Positions 7,921 through 16,173 of a DNA stretch of 64,000 nt are shown here, piece by piece. Under the pieces are notes generated by a model. That model worked only from the letters and a program-made list of their open reading frames with translations. It was not told where the DNA came from and did not search any database. Position 1 is the stretch's first letter; each line of letters opens with the position of its first letter. Origin of the DNA: Corynebacterium aurimucosum ATCC 700975 (GTDB lineage Bacteria; Actinomycetota; Actinomycetes; Mycobacteriales; Mycobacteriaceae); assembly GCF_007672725.1 (NCBI RefSeq), contig NZ_VDTC01000001.1, forward strand, positions 186,001 through 250,000, given 5' to 3'. The position numbers and the translations under genes were made by a program.

Positions 7921-9168
7921 ATGACAACTCCCCCGCTGGGCGTTTGGTCCGAAGTTGGCAAGCTCCACCAGGTCATGGTGTGTGCGCCGGGGCTCGCGCA
8001 CGAGCGGCTGACCCCCAGCAATTGTGGGGAGCTGCTTTTCGACGACGTCCTCTGGGTCGACGAAGCCAAGAAGCATCACGCGGAGTTCGTCGCCAAGCTG
8101 GGCAGCTACGGCGTCGAGGTGCTGGAGATGCACACGCTCCTGGAGGAAACCCTGGCCGCCCCGGGCGGGCGTGATTTCATCCTGGATTTTAAGCTGCTGG
8201 ATAAGAACGTTGGTGTCGGCATCGGCGGCGAGCTGCGCCACTGGTTCGAGGACATGCCCAACAAACGCCTGGCGGAGCTCCTCATCGGCGGGCTACCCTT
8301 CGCTGAAATCCCGGAAGGCCTGGGCCACGGAACTATCGACGCCATGCGTGAGGTCTACGGGCCTTCCGCTTTTGCGCTGCGCCCGCTGCCCAACACTCAG
8401 TACTCGCGGGATAACTCGGCGTGGATTTATGGTGGAGTCTCACTCAACCCTATGCGGATGCCGGCGCGCCACCAGGAAACGCTGCTAACCAGAGCGATTT
8501 ATAACTACCACCCGAGGTTTGCGCAGGCGGATTTTCAGTTCTGGTACGGAAATACCGATGAGGAGCCGGGCCTGGCGTCCTTGGAGGGCGGGGACATCAT
8601 GCCGATTGGCAAGGGCATCGTCCTCGTCGGCATGGGTGAGCGCACCACCTGGCAGGGAGTGAGCCAGCTGGCCATGCGTCTGTTCCAGGAAGGTGCGGCC
8701 GAGAAGATCATCATCGCCGCCATGGCCGCCGACCGCGCCTCGATGCACCTCGACACCGTCCTGACCTTCCTGGATGCGGATAAGGTCACCGCCTACCCCA
8801 AGGTTGTGGACACTATCCGGCCCATCGTCTTGCACCCTTCGACGAGTACGGCGCCTTTCGACGTCGAACTGCCCACCCAGTCTTTCCTCGAGGTCGTCGC
8901 CAAGGCACTCGGCGTCGGAAGCCTGCAGGTGGTGGAAACCGGTGGGGACGCCTATGCCGCCGCCCGCGAGCAGTGGGATGACGCCAATAACGTCGTGGCC
9001 ATTCAACCGGGCGTGGTGGTGGCTTATGACCGCAACAAGCACACCAATAAGAAGCTGCGCGCCGCCGGGATTGAGGTTGTAGAGATTGGCTCTGCGGAGT
9101 TGGGCCGCGGGCGCGGGGGCGGGCACTGCATGACCTGCCCTATTGCGCGTGATGCGGTGGACTACTAG
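7921..9168 (+). CDS. arcA: Arginine deiminase
   Basis: Converts L-arginine to citrulline and ammonia in the cytoplasm. The 415-residue sequence has the whole family pattern: [18 protein letters not shown] at the N-terminus, [17 protein letters not shown] near 160, [22 protein letters not shown] near 220, and the catalytic Cys in [15 protein letters not shown] near 403. GAGAAAGG lies about 12 nt before the ATG. No ornithine transcarbamylase, carbamate kinase or arginine/ornithine antiporter gene is adjacent, so energy generation by a full ADI pathway would need genes elsewhere. Acid tolerance, nitrogen release or host arginine depletion are other possible roles. Confidence 0.95.
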   Translation: MTTPPLGVWSEVGKLHQVMVCAPGLAHERLTPSNCGELLFDDVLWVDEAKKHHAEFVAKLGSYGVEVLEMHTLLEETLAAPGGRDFILDFKLLDKNVGVGIGGELRHWFEDMPNKRLAELLIGGLPFAEIPEGLGHGTIDAMREVYGPSAFALRPLPNTQYSRDNSAWIYGGVSLNPMRMPARHQETLLTRAIYNYHPRFAQADFQFWYGNTDEEPGLASLEGGDIMPIGKGIVLVGMGERTTWQGVSQLAMRLFQEGAAEKIIIAAMAADRASMHLDTVLTFLDADKVTAYPKVVDTIRPIVLHPSTSTAPFDVELPTQSFLEVVAKALGVGSLQVVETGGDAYAAAREQWDDANNVVAIQPGVVVAYDRNKHTNKKLRAAGIEVVEIGSAELGRGRGGGHCMTCPIARDAVDY

Positions 9169-9437
9169 AAGGTTTCCCTTCTTCCGACCACCGGTGCGCG
9201 TATCCCATAAAGCCAAGAGACCGGGTCTGCGTTGACCCACCCACACGGGGTTATACAGAAGTTTGTGTACGAAAGATCAATGGGCTGGCCAGCAAATACT
9301 TAACGCCACTAACTTTCTTCAAGCGTCGTAAGCCGTTTTCTATATCCATTGTCTACCCCCTGCATGCCTCCTAAAATAAGTGCAGATTCTACAAATCTCT
9401 CACTTTTCGCTTAATAAAATATAAGGACGGTACACAG

Positions 9438-10712
9438 GTGCTCTATAAGGGACTGCGCGCGCTTGCACCACTGGTGGCAACCGCGGCATTAGTTACCCCC
9501 TCGGCACAGGCGGCCAACATTCCGCCCATGCCACAGGCCTACCCCATCACGAACCTCTACAAGAGCTGCAGCGCAGCAGGTGAAGATAACGCCACGCCCG
9601 AGTGGCACTTCGCAGAGACCGGCCGCCGCTACTTGAGCGACGGCACCCTGCAGTTTAAGAACACCACGAACCAGGAGGTGCCGTACACCGCCTCCGTGGA
9701 AACGGGCACCAACCACAAGATTGAGGCCAACTCCAAGGCCGCTATGCCTTCCGGGTGGGACACCACCGCCAAGTCTGACATCGGACTGAAGTTGAGCAAC
9801 GGCTGGCAGGAGAAGGAAACCTTCGGCCCCGTCACCCTGAAGCCTGGCGAATCCTTCCGCGTGGAATACGGCGTGGTGGAAAAGGACTTCATCTCCATGT
9901 TCGTCGGCTGCAACGATGACCGCCTGGAAAACATGCCCGGCGCCAACGTCATCCGCGGCAAGGGCCCGGCTGAGCGCTATGCCTTTGCCTACATCATCAA
10001 GGCGGATGGTTCGATTTCGGACCTCGCCATGGAAATTCCTTCCCGCTCCCCGGGCGCGAACTCCAAGCCCATCGAGGGCAACTACACCTCCGTGTCCGGC
10101 CCCAGCCTGGAGAAGATTGCGGACCCGAAGAAGGATGAAATCATGCAGCCTTCCGAGGACCTGCAGCGCGACCCATCCTGGCCCAAGGAAGGCGAGACCT
10201 GCGAAGGCCGCGATAGCTCCTGGTACCCGCTGGATATCACTGCGGTGAAGCCGACCTTCCGCAAGCCGGGCTACTCCACGGACTTCCTCAACTGGTCCAA
10301 GGGTGACTACGAGTACGCGCCGGTCACCGACTTCGTCGTCGGCGCCGAGCACGCGCCGTACACCAACTGGCAGGGCAACCGCGGCGATATCCCGAAGGGC
10401 TGGCTGGAATCCGTTGGCGCGGTCAAGCGCGCCTACATGCCGGTGGGAACCGAGCTGCAGCACATCGACCTGGCCCCTGGTGAGCGCGTCCGCGTGGAGT
10501 ACGGCACCACCATGACCCGCATCAACTACCGCGAAATCCACTGCGGTAAGGACGGAAAGTACAGCCTGACCTCCAACTACAAGCAGACTACCGCTCCCAG
10601 CGGTTTCTGGGCGGAGGCCACCATCACGGGCAAGGACGGCTCCACCCGCACCGAGGACGTCACCCCGGACGAGTACCGCGAACTCCCAGTCCCGACCCAG
10701 ACCATCTACTAA
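9438..10712 (+). CDS. Secreted protein with two Cys-bounded beta-rich domains
   Basis: I do not recognise a named family. The 424-residue product starts at a GTG after an AAGGACGG site and has a signal peptide ending SAQA-AN near residue 25. It contains two diverged copies of the domain found in the next two genes. Copy 1 runs from CSAAGEDN to FVGCNDD, copy 2 from CEGRDSSW to IHCGKDG. Each copy has an N-rich strand, an amphipathic serine/threonine-rich middle and a shared L(K/A)PGE-RVEYG turn (VTLKPGESFRVEYG; IDLAPGERVRVEYG). The two Cys of each copy probably pair. It heads a three-gene unit of related secreted proteins ending at a strong terminator. Confidence 0.75.
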   Translation: MLYKGLRALAPLVATAALVTPSAQAANIPPMPQAYPITNLYKSCSAAGEDNATPEWHFAETGRRYLSDGTLQFKNTTNQEVPYTASVETGTNHKIEANSKAAMPSGWDTTAKSDIGLKLSNGWQEKETFGPVTLKPGESFRVEYGVVEKDFISMFVGCNDDRLENMPGANVIRGKGPAERYAFAYIIKADGSISDLAMEIPSRSPGANSKPIEGNYTSVSGPSLEKIADPKKDEIMQPSEDLQRDPSWPKEGETCEGRDSSWYPLDITAVKPTFRKPGYSTDFLNWSKGDYEYAPVTDFVVGAEHAPYTNWQGNRGDIPKGWLESVGAVKRAYMPVGTELQHIDLAPGERVRVEYGTTMTRINYREIHCGKDGKYSLTSNYKQTTAPSGFWAEATITGKDGSTRTEDVTPDEYRELPVPTQTIY

Positions 10713-10745
10713 TCCCCCCTTTTTACTTCCCAAGGAGAAAACACC

Positions 10746-11318
10746 ATGTTCAAAACCAAGATTGCTTCCACCACCGCCGCCGTGGCCATCGCTTGCGGCC
10801 TGATCGCTACCCCGGCCGCTAACGCCCTCCCGGCACGTGACCTGGGCCCGGCCAACCCGACCACCATCGGTGAGCACTGCACCAACCCGGGTGACACCGG
10901 CCAGACCGTTAAGATCAAGCGCACCTACTTCGACGGCTCCGCCGGCTCCTGGACCGTGTCCAACTACAACGACGAGCCGCTGCCGGTCACCCGCTCCATC
11001 AAGGAAACCAAGACCAAGACCTGGAACGTTTCCGCCGGCGTTGACTTCAAGCTGCTGGATCTGATCAACTTCACCTTCTCCTCCAGCTACACCGACTCCC
11101 AGTCCTACGAGGTGGGCGAGCAGGTCGGCCCGTACAACATTGCTCCGGGCAAGACCGCCGTCATGCGCGCCGGCTGGGTTGTCTCCGACTTCGAGGGTCA
11201 GAAGACCATCTGCGGTTCCGATAACACCTGGCAGGCCAACGGTGGCACCTTCACCGCTACCCTGCCGAAGGAGCGCCACGTGGAGGTCTCCACCCGCGAC
11301 AACAACGATTGGGGCTAA
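10746..11318 (+). CDS. Secreted Cys-bounded beta-rich protein, pore-former-like pattern
   Basis: The 190-residue product has a signal peptide cleaved near ANA-LPA (about residue 27). The mature part runs from GEHCTNPGD to KTICGSDN and holds YNDEPLPVTRSIKETKTKTWN, then an alternating Ser/Thr-rich stretch with a short hydrophobic core, then VGPYNIAPGKTAVMRAGWVV. This order (polar strand, amphipathic hairpin, VGPY-(I/L)-P-G/N turn) resembles the aerolysin / ETX-MTX2 pore-forming fold, but that is my inference from pattern, not a recognised match. GGAGAAAAC gives a good ribosome site. Gene 34 nt after the preceding paralogue and 3 nt before the next. Confidence 0.7.
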   Translation: MFKTKIASTTAAVAIACGLIATPAANALPARDLGPANPTTIGEHCTNPGDTGQTVKIKRTYFDGSAGSWTVSNYNDEPLPVTRSIKETKTKTWNVSAGVDFKLLDLINFTFSSSYTDSQSYEVGEQVGPYNIAPGKTAVMRAGWVVSDFEGQKTICGSDNTWQANGGTFTATLPKERHVEVSTRDNNDWG

Positions 11319-11321
11319 GAC

Positions 11322-11903
11322 GTGCTGAAGAAGTCCATCGCGAGCGCCTTCGCCGCGCTCAGCCTATTGGCGGCCGCTCCTGTGGCCCACGCCGCTGACT
11401 TCGGCGGGGACTTCGAGCTGCCGCAGCGCTGGAATGATGATTTCAAGCCGGGCACGCACTGCTCGACGCCCGGTGAGAACGGCACCTACGTCACCGCCAC
11501 CCGCCGGTGGTTCAAGCAGACCGATGCCGCTAGTGTGGCCAACCGCAACGATGAGCCCGTGCCGGTCAGCCACACCGTGACCCAGGCCCGCACGCAGACC
11601 ATCGAGGTCTCCGGTTCCATCAAGGGCGAGGGCGAGCTGGCCAAGGTTCTGACCCAGACCTACGGTTTCAACTACGTGCACGAGCAGCACTGGAAGCTAA
11701 ACCAGGAGGTTGGCCCGTACACGCTGCCGGCAAACTCCCAGGGCAAGCTGGTGTGGGGCTTTACCATGCTCGACACCGACGGCCAGGACGTGCGTTGCAA
11801 TGCCGACCAGGAATGGGAGGCCGTGGGCAAGCCCTACTCCGCCACCGTTCCGGAGGCGCGCTACTCTGAGCTGCAGCTTGGCGACGCCCCCGTCTGGGAC
11901 TAG
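11322..11903 (+). CDS. Secreted Cys-bounded beta-rich protein, paralogue of preceding gene
   Basis: The 193-residue product starts at a GTG three bases after the previous stop. A signal peptide ends AHA-ADF near residue 24. The mature part follows the same plan as its neighbour: GTHCSTPGENG, RNDEPVPVSHTVTQARTQTIE, a central serine- and glycine-rich stretch, QEVGPYTLPANSQGKLVWGF, and VRCNADQEWE. Conserved pairs of residues against the neighbour include NDEP-PV, the VGPY turn and both Cys. Tandem duplication followed by divergence is the simplest origin. The three proteins may act as subunits of one secreted assembly; this is inference from co-transcription. Confidence 0.7.
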   Translation: MLKKSIASAFAALSLLAAAPVAHAADFGGDFELPQRWNDDFKPGTHCSTPGENGTYVTATRRWFKQTDAASVANRNDEPVPVSHTVTQARTQTIEVSGSIKGEGELAKVLTQTYGFNYVHEQHWKLNQEVGPYTLPANSQGKLVWGFTMLDTDGQDVRCNADQEWEAVGKPYSATVPEARYSELQLGDAPVWD

Positions 11904-11925
11904 CCCTCCTCCTCAGGCCTCACAG

Positions 11926-11974
11926 AAGAGGGCACCCCAAGCCGTTTCACGACGGCTGCGGGTGCCCTCTTTTT
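11926..11974 (+). terminator. Rho-independent terminator of the secreted-protein operon
   Basis: AGAGGGCACCC at 11926-11937 pairs with GGGTGCCCTCT at 11960-11970, with a second inner stem (AAGCCGT / ACGGCT) and a following TTTT. It closes the three-gene secreted unit. Confidence 0.85.
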
Positions 11975-12092
11975 GACGTTCCACAGCGTGATCAAACGGC
12001 AGCGAGAGCATTGCAGAATCGCAATGAGACCCTTGCAGAATGGCAACGAACGACCTTCTCGCACCATGAGGCCCACCGATATACTGCCCCCC

Positions 12093-12440
12093 ATGTCTCA
12101 CCGCATTTTTTCGGTTCCCTTCGCCGATATCTATCCGCACTACGTTAAGAAGGTAGAACGCAAAGGCAGGACTGTCAGCGAGCTCTACGAAGTCATCACT
12201 TGGCTTACCGGCTACTCGGTTGAAGGGCTGGAACGGGTCCGGAAGCAAGAGGTCCCCCTCGAGGATTTCTTCGAGCAGGCCCCACACCTGAACCCATCCC
12301 GCTCCCTCATAACCGGCAGCATCTGCGGGCACCGTGTCCAGGACATCGAGGACCCACTGATGCAAAATATTCGGTACATGGACAAACTCGTCGACGAGCT
12401 AACCAAAGGAAAGGCCATGGAGAAAATCCTTCGCGGCTAG
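12093..12440 (+). CDS. DUF2200 family protein
   Basis: A small cytoplasmic protein of unknown function. From the ATG at 12093 it is 115 residues long and matches the DUF2200 pattern: HRIFSVPFADIYPHYVKKVERKGRTVSELYEVITWLTGY near the N-terminus, RVRKQEVPLEDFFEQAPHLNPSR and a C-terminal IEDPLMQNIRYMDKLVDELTKGKAMEKILR. The frame is open upstream but the family begins at this methionine. It stands alone downstream of the secreted operon terminator and is convergent with the RelA/SpoT unit. Family members often lie beside stress or TA genes; no direct link is shown here. Confidence 0.85.
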   Translation: MSHRIFSVPFADIYPHYVKKVERKGRTVSELYEVITWLTGYSVEGLERVRKQEVPLEDFFEQAPHLNPSRSLITGSICGHRVQDIEDPLMQNIRYMDKLVDELTKGKAMEKILRG

Positions 12441-12474
12441 CTTTCATCAACTGTGCTATTCAAAGCTTCGCGCT

Positions 12475-12705
12475 TTAAGCCACAAAGGGATACGGCGGCG
12501 CGGTCTTTTCACGGAAGAAGTAGCGCGCGTGCGTGTGCCGAACGGACTCTAAGTTCTTAGCACCAATCGCCACAATCTCGACATCAGGATCCTTATTTAC
12601 TTGATCCAGTCTATGACGAGCGCGGGTTCCCTCCATCAGGGAATCATACTCAGTCACTTCCAGTGCACCTGTCGGCCGATGGTATTTAATCAGATAGGCT
12701 GGCAT
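12475..12705 (-). CDS. Small protein translationally coupled to RelA/SpoT gene; candidate antitoxin
   Basis: The 76-residue protein starts MPAYLIKYHRPTGALEVTEY and ends in HTHARYFFREKTAPPYPFVA. I do not know the family. Its ATG lies four bases after the stop of the RelA/SpoT gene, and the GGAGGGAGAA ribosome site sits inside that gene's last codons, so the two are made together. Small genes directly after single-domain alarmone synthetases often encode neutralising partners of toxSAS systems, which makes an antitoxin role a reasonable hypothesis. A role as an allosteric partner of a housekeeping synthetase is the alternative. Confidence 0.6.
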   Translation of the reverse strand: MPAYLIKYHRPTGALEVTEYDSLMEGTRARHRLDQVNKDPDVEIVAIGAKNLESVRHTHARYFFREKTAPPYPFVA

Positions 12706-12709
12706 CGAT

Positions 12710-13549
12710 TTATTCTCCCTCCATGTCACGTTGAACTCGACGTTCTTCGAATTCATGGATTAATTTATCTAGCATCTTATACATGTTCCGTCGCAATTGA
12801 CGCGCTTCTTTTTGGGTTGCGCCAACAGGTCGGCTTCCTTCGAAAGGCTCGGTAAGAATATCTACGAGCTTTTCCACCCTGTTTACGACTTCGGATACCT
12901 CATGTAAAGCACGGATCTCAATCTCAAATTCTGCCGGAATTCTTCCTCCGAATTCGAGGTATCGGATTTCCCTTCCATACAAGTCTCCTGCCATTTCATA
13001 AAGGTTTGCCCACTGCGACTGAAGCGCGGTTCGTAGCTGAAATTCTGCACGTCCGGCCTCTGACATCACATGTAAGTGCACCGCGCGATACCCCGAGTGT
13101 GGTTCCTCTCGCATATCCCGAAGAATCACTTTCCTCGCGCCAGCCTTCACAAGCTCTCGCGAAAGAAGCTTCGCAAGTACAGTTTGCTCTTTTAAGGTCA
13201 CATCGACGTCCATCCGTACGCCAGATACATCCTGAATGTTCTCTAAAGGGAAGCTCGGCATTCGACTCAATTTCTCTCTCAATGTGTCTCTCGTTTTTAC
13301 GCGAGAACTCAAGAAATACCTGTCTGAATCTGGTTCCACGATGGAGTCTGCAGTCATCGTCAACTGATTATCAAGCTGTGTCATAGTCTGGCTCGCTTCC
13401 TGAATTATCGATTCACACAGGGCTGATTGCTGGTCCAAGAACAGCCCGAGCTGTTCCTCATCAACCGATTCCCCATTGCGCAACGCACTACCTATTCGAT
13501 GTACTTGTCTCTTACTAAATGTCGTCGGCTTGTTTTCCAAGAACTTCAC
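12710..13549 (-). CDS. RelA/SpoT-domain nucleotide pyrophosphokinase (small alarmone synthetase or toxSAS)
   Basis: Predicted to transfer pyrophosphate from ATP to a nucleotide or, as in toxSAS toxins, to tRNA. The GTG at 13549 was chosen because GAAGGGGGAA precedes it; a TTG at 13582 is weaker. The 279 residues contain only a synthetase domain: SSRVKTRDTLREKLSR near 95 (ATP site), DVSGVRMDV near 120, PHSGYRAVHLHV near 165 and AEFQLRTALQSQWANLYE near 180, with the acidic EFQLRT motif intact. There is no HD hydrolase, TGS or ACT domain. A charged helical N-terminus and a C-terminal coiled stretch flank it. The coupled downstream gene is its likely partner. Confidence 0.85.
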   Translation of the reverse strand: MKFLENKPTTFSKRQVHRIGSALRNGESVDEEQLGLFLDQQSALCESIIQEASQTMTQLDNQLTMTADSIVEPDSDRYFLSSRVKTRDTLREKLSRMPSFPLENIQDVSGVRMDVDVTLKEQTVLAKLLSRELVKAGARKVILRDMREEPHSGYRAVHLHVMSEAGRAEFQLRTALQSQWANLYEMAGDLYGREIRYLEFGGRIPAEFEIEIRALHEVSEVVNRVEKLVDILTEPFEGSRPVGATQKEARQLRRNMYKMLDKLIHEFEERRVQRDMEGE

Positions 13550-13750
13550 AGTTCCCCCTTCTTCGTTAGTGACAACCCCCAAAGACGAAGAGCATTGCCA
13601 GCGATTTCAGACACCCACACATCCCCCGCCCCTTGGATGCCTGCTCCAAAGACTACGAGGGGCCCGGACACCAACGCCACAAATTCGAACAGGCCTTCTA
13701 TACCTGCGTTTAAACGCGCTCCCCACCTTCAGCTTTGCCATACTTGACGC

Positions 13751-14713
13751 ATGACCACGCTAGAAACTTGTGCCAGCACTTGGGCGGAAGCAATTGTGGC
13801 CGCACTCGAGCGCGAATTCCCCGCCGCGATGCACCACACGAGCGCTTCCACAGAAGACTGCGACGTGCGCCCGCGCGAGCTGCACCCCAGTTTTTACGGT
13901 TGTTTCGACTGGCACTCCAGCGTCCACATGCAGTACTCAGGCGCGCTACTAAACAAGATTCTCGGGCCCGAGTCTCCGAAAGAACTTGCCGAGCTTCTCG
14001 ACGATCGCCTCAGCGCAGAAGCCCTCACCACGGAATACAACTACCTACTCGCCCACCCCGGATATGAAATGCCCTATGGGCGCGCCTGGCTGCTGCAGCT
14101 CGCCTCCGTTCGGCCTGGCGAAGCGATGGACAAGCTCGTAGAGCTAACCGCACAGCACTGCCACGACTGGCTTGAATCACTCAACCAACCGGTGCGCCAC
14201 GGCATGCATTCCAATACAGCCTTCAACCTTTTCCTCATCCTCGAGGCCGCGGAGAAACTCGGGCTGGATTCACTGGCGAGCTCGGTGCGCGAGGCTGCTG
14301 TCCGCCTTTTCGGCGAAGACCGCGACTACCCGCTCGAATGGGAGCTGTCCGGGCACGATTTCCTGTCCAACGGGCTATCGGAGGCCCTACTCATGTCGCG
14401 CGTGCTGCCGGACTTCCCACACTGGTTCGACGGCTTTCTTCCCCACCGCACCGAAGCACTGGAATTTCTCACACAAATCCCAGAGGTGCTTGACCCAACC
14501 GATGGCCGCCTGGCCCACCTCTACGGCCTAGCGCTAACCAGAGCATGGATGCTCGTTGAACTCGCCGAGCATTTCGACGCCTCCGTCCTACCACGCGCCC
14601 AAGCACTAGCAGCCAGCGCGCAAACGCAGCTTGTCGACGGCCACTTCATGTCCACCCACTGGCTCATCACCTACGCGTTGCACTTTCAGCTCGCTGCCGA
14701 CGGAAGGCATTAG
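13751..14713 (+). CDS. DUF2891 family protein
   Basis: Cytoplasmic protein of unknown function, 320 residues, usual family length. It carries the signature HPSFYGCFDWHSSVHMQYSGALL near residue 45 and YGRAWLLQLA near 115, then HSNTAFNLFLILEAAE near 160 and SGHDFLSNGLSEALLMSRVLP near 205, and ends FMSTHWLITYALHFQL. The repeated helices, Trp and His pattern suggest an alpha/alpha-barrel related to glycoside-processing or epimerase folds, but I would not assign an activity. Promoter is shared with the divergent RelA/SpoT unit; no operon partners. Confidence 0.85.
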   Translation: MTTLETCASTWAEAIVAALEREFPAAMHHTSASTEDCDVRPRELHPSFYGCFDWHSSVHMQYSGALLNKILGPESPKELAELLDDRLSAEALTTEYNYLLAHPGYEMPYGRAWLLQLASVRPGEAMDKLVELTAQHCHDWLESLNQPVRHGMHSNTAFNLFLILEAAEKLGLDSLASSVREAAVRLFGEDRDYPLEWELSGHDFLSNGLSEALLMSRVLPDFPHWFDGFLPHRTEALEFLTQIPEVLDPTDGRLAHLYGLALTRAWMLVELAEHFDASVLPRAQALAASAQTQLVDGHFMSTHWLITYALHFQLAADGRH

Positions 14714-14863
14714 CCAACGGCTTCCCTCATCGCCAGCCATCCAGGCCGAGAGTTCAGGCGGCATTTTATGCCCGCTCCTGCCGCCATAGTGAGCGCATAC
14801 GGAATAGTTACTTAGCGAGTAGTACTGTAACTTTCTAATTATCGTTCTCTTCAGGAGCTCACT

Positions 14864-15877
14864 ATGGATTCTCGCTACTCGACACAGCGCGATAGCTATC
14901 GCCTGCCAGAAGAAGGAATCCGTATTGATCTGCGCGCCGAGCGTGCTCGCCGGCGAGGCTCTACTCACGACCACGAGAGCACTGCCCCTGAGCGCCCTTC
15001 CTACCGCCCGCGACGCCGCCCCAGCCAAGAACGCCTAGCTTCGTCCCCGTCGACAACTTCCCCTTCCCGTCGATCCGCTTCAACGTCGGCGCCTGCCCAA
15101 CAAACGCCATCCCAACAAGCGCCGACCCAACAAGCGCCGACCCGAACGACGCCGAAGAAGACGACAACCCCTGCGCCACGGCGGAAATCACCGCGCCCTC
15201 GCACGCCCATCAGCCGTCGCGGGTTGGGAGTTCTCCTTATTTTGGCGATGGTTCTCGTCGGCATCGTCGCCGCGCTCCAGTTCAATAAGGAGCCAGACGC
15301 GCCCGCGCCACAACCAACCGATGTGGTTGCGGAACCCGCCGCCGTCATCGAGCCCTCCCCAGCGGTGGAGATGTACATCCCGACAATTGATGTGCGCGCA
15401 GAGTTTGAAGAAGGCTCCTGTCGAATCAAAGACAACAAGATCAACCCCGACTCGATGAATAAGGCTTGTACCTACACCGCGGAGGATAAACCCTATTCGC
15501 TCCCTGGCACGGATGCACAGGATGTCGTGGTGGTCGCCGGACATACCGGTGCGGGAGTACCAGCGGTGTTCAATAACCTCTATGACGGTAGCGCCGACGA
15601 GCACAAAGCCTCTGTGGGCGACAAGTTGTACCTTCGCACGCAGAACTCCGGCGAGCAATGGCTGGTGTACACCGCAACAGATCTGCACGATCCGTCGAAG
15701 GACGGCCTTGAGCAGGATGAGAGCATCTGGGGCACCGATGCCCAGCCCGGTCGCCTTCTCACCATCAGCTGCATCCAGCCGGCCAACCCTTTGGCTGCTG
15801 CGGTGCGCAATGCCGTGGTGGGATGGCAGTTTGAGGGCGTAACCGAGGCTCCTGATCCTGCCGCAGAACAGAACTAA
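14864..15877 (+). CDS. Sortase (class E/F-like), membrane anchored
   Basis: Transpeptidase that attaches proteins to the cell wall. The 337-residue protein has a long basic, Pro/Gln-rich cytoplasmic N-terminus with a QQAPTQQAPT repeat, one membrane helix near residues 115-135 and an extracellular sortase domain. The catalytic His is in VVVAGHTGAG near 225, the Cys in LLTISCIQP near 307, and a candidate Arg follows in AAVRNAVVGW. Strong ribosome site AGGAG at 14852. The next gene encodes a protein ending in a sorting-signal-like tail, a plausible substrate. Sub-class cannot be fixed by eye; TISC and the N-terminal anchor fit the E/F group. Confidence 0.8.
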   Translation: MDSRYSTQRDSYRLPEEGIRIDLRAERARRRGSTHDHESTAPERPSYRPRRRPSQERLASSPSTTSPSRRSASTSAPAQQTPSQQAPTQQAPTRTTPKKTTTPAPRRKSPRPRTPISRRGLGVLLILAMVLVGIVAALQFNKEPDAPAPQPTDVVAEPAAVIEPSPAVEMYIPTIDVRAEFEEGSCRIKDNKINPDSMNKACTYTAEDKPYSLPGTDAQDVVVVAGHTGAGVPAVFNNLYDGSADEHKASVGDKLYLRTQNSGEQWLVYTATDLHDPSKDGLEQDESIWGTDAQPGRLLTISCIQPANPLAAAVRNAVVGWQFEGVTEAPDPAAEQN

Positions 15878-15889
15878 GCCCCATGCAGC

Positions 15890-15910
15890 ATCCCCCGTTC
15901 AGGGGGATTT
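15890..15910 (+). terminator. Short hairpin after sortase gene
   Basis: ATCCCCC (15890-15896) pairs with GGGGGAT (15902-15908) across a 5-base loop, followed by TTTC. A weak terminator or attenuator just after the sortase stop. Confidence 0.5.
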
Positions 15911-16173
15911 CCGCCACTACGCACAGTTATCGAACGTTTTCGCAGCTCAACAGACAAGACCGTTCTTATTCTTGCAGGTTAACAGACCTTGTAGCGCCGC
16001 CCTTGAGGGCCGCAACCTACCGAACATGTCACCCGTCTGGCACGAAAAGCATCCGCCATGTTACGGGGCAACATTTCAAAACCCTTGTGACTAATGTGAA
16101 AGTTGTGGCTATTGTGGTTCACGTCGGGTTGAATCCCTCTCACATACCTCACAAACCCCGCAAGGAGAAGCTT

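Noticed and set aside
9489..11279. A long open frame on the minus strand opposite the secreted-protein operon
   Set aside because: It mirrors GC-rich codon usage of the + strand genes, has low-complexity Gly/Val/Leu composition, and the + strand proteins have signal peptides, ribosome sites and conserved Cys.
15883..16173. Extension of the secreted protein gene to 15883
   Set aside because: The MKRINRTLTAA signal peptide with AAGGAG just before 16174 shows the true start.
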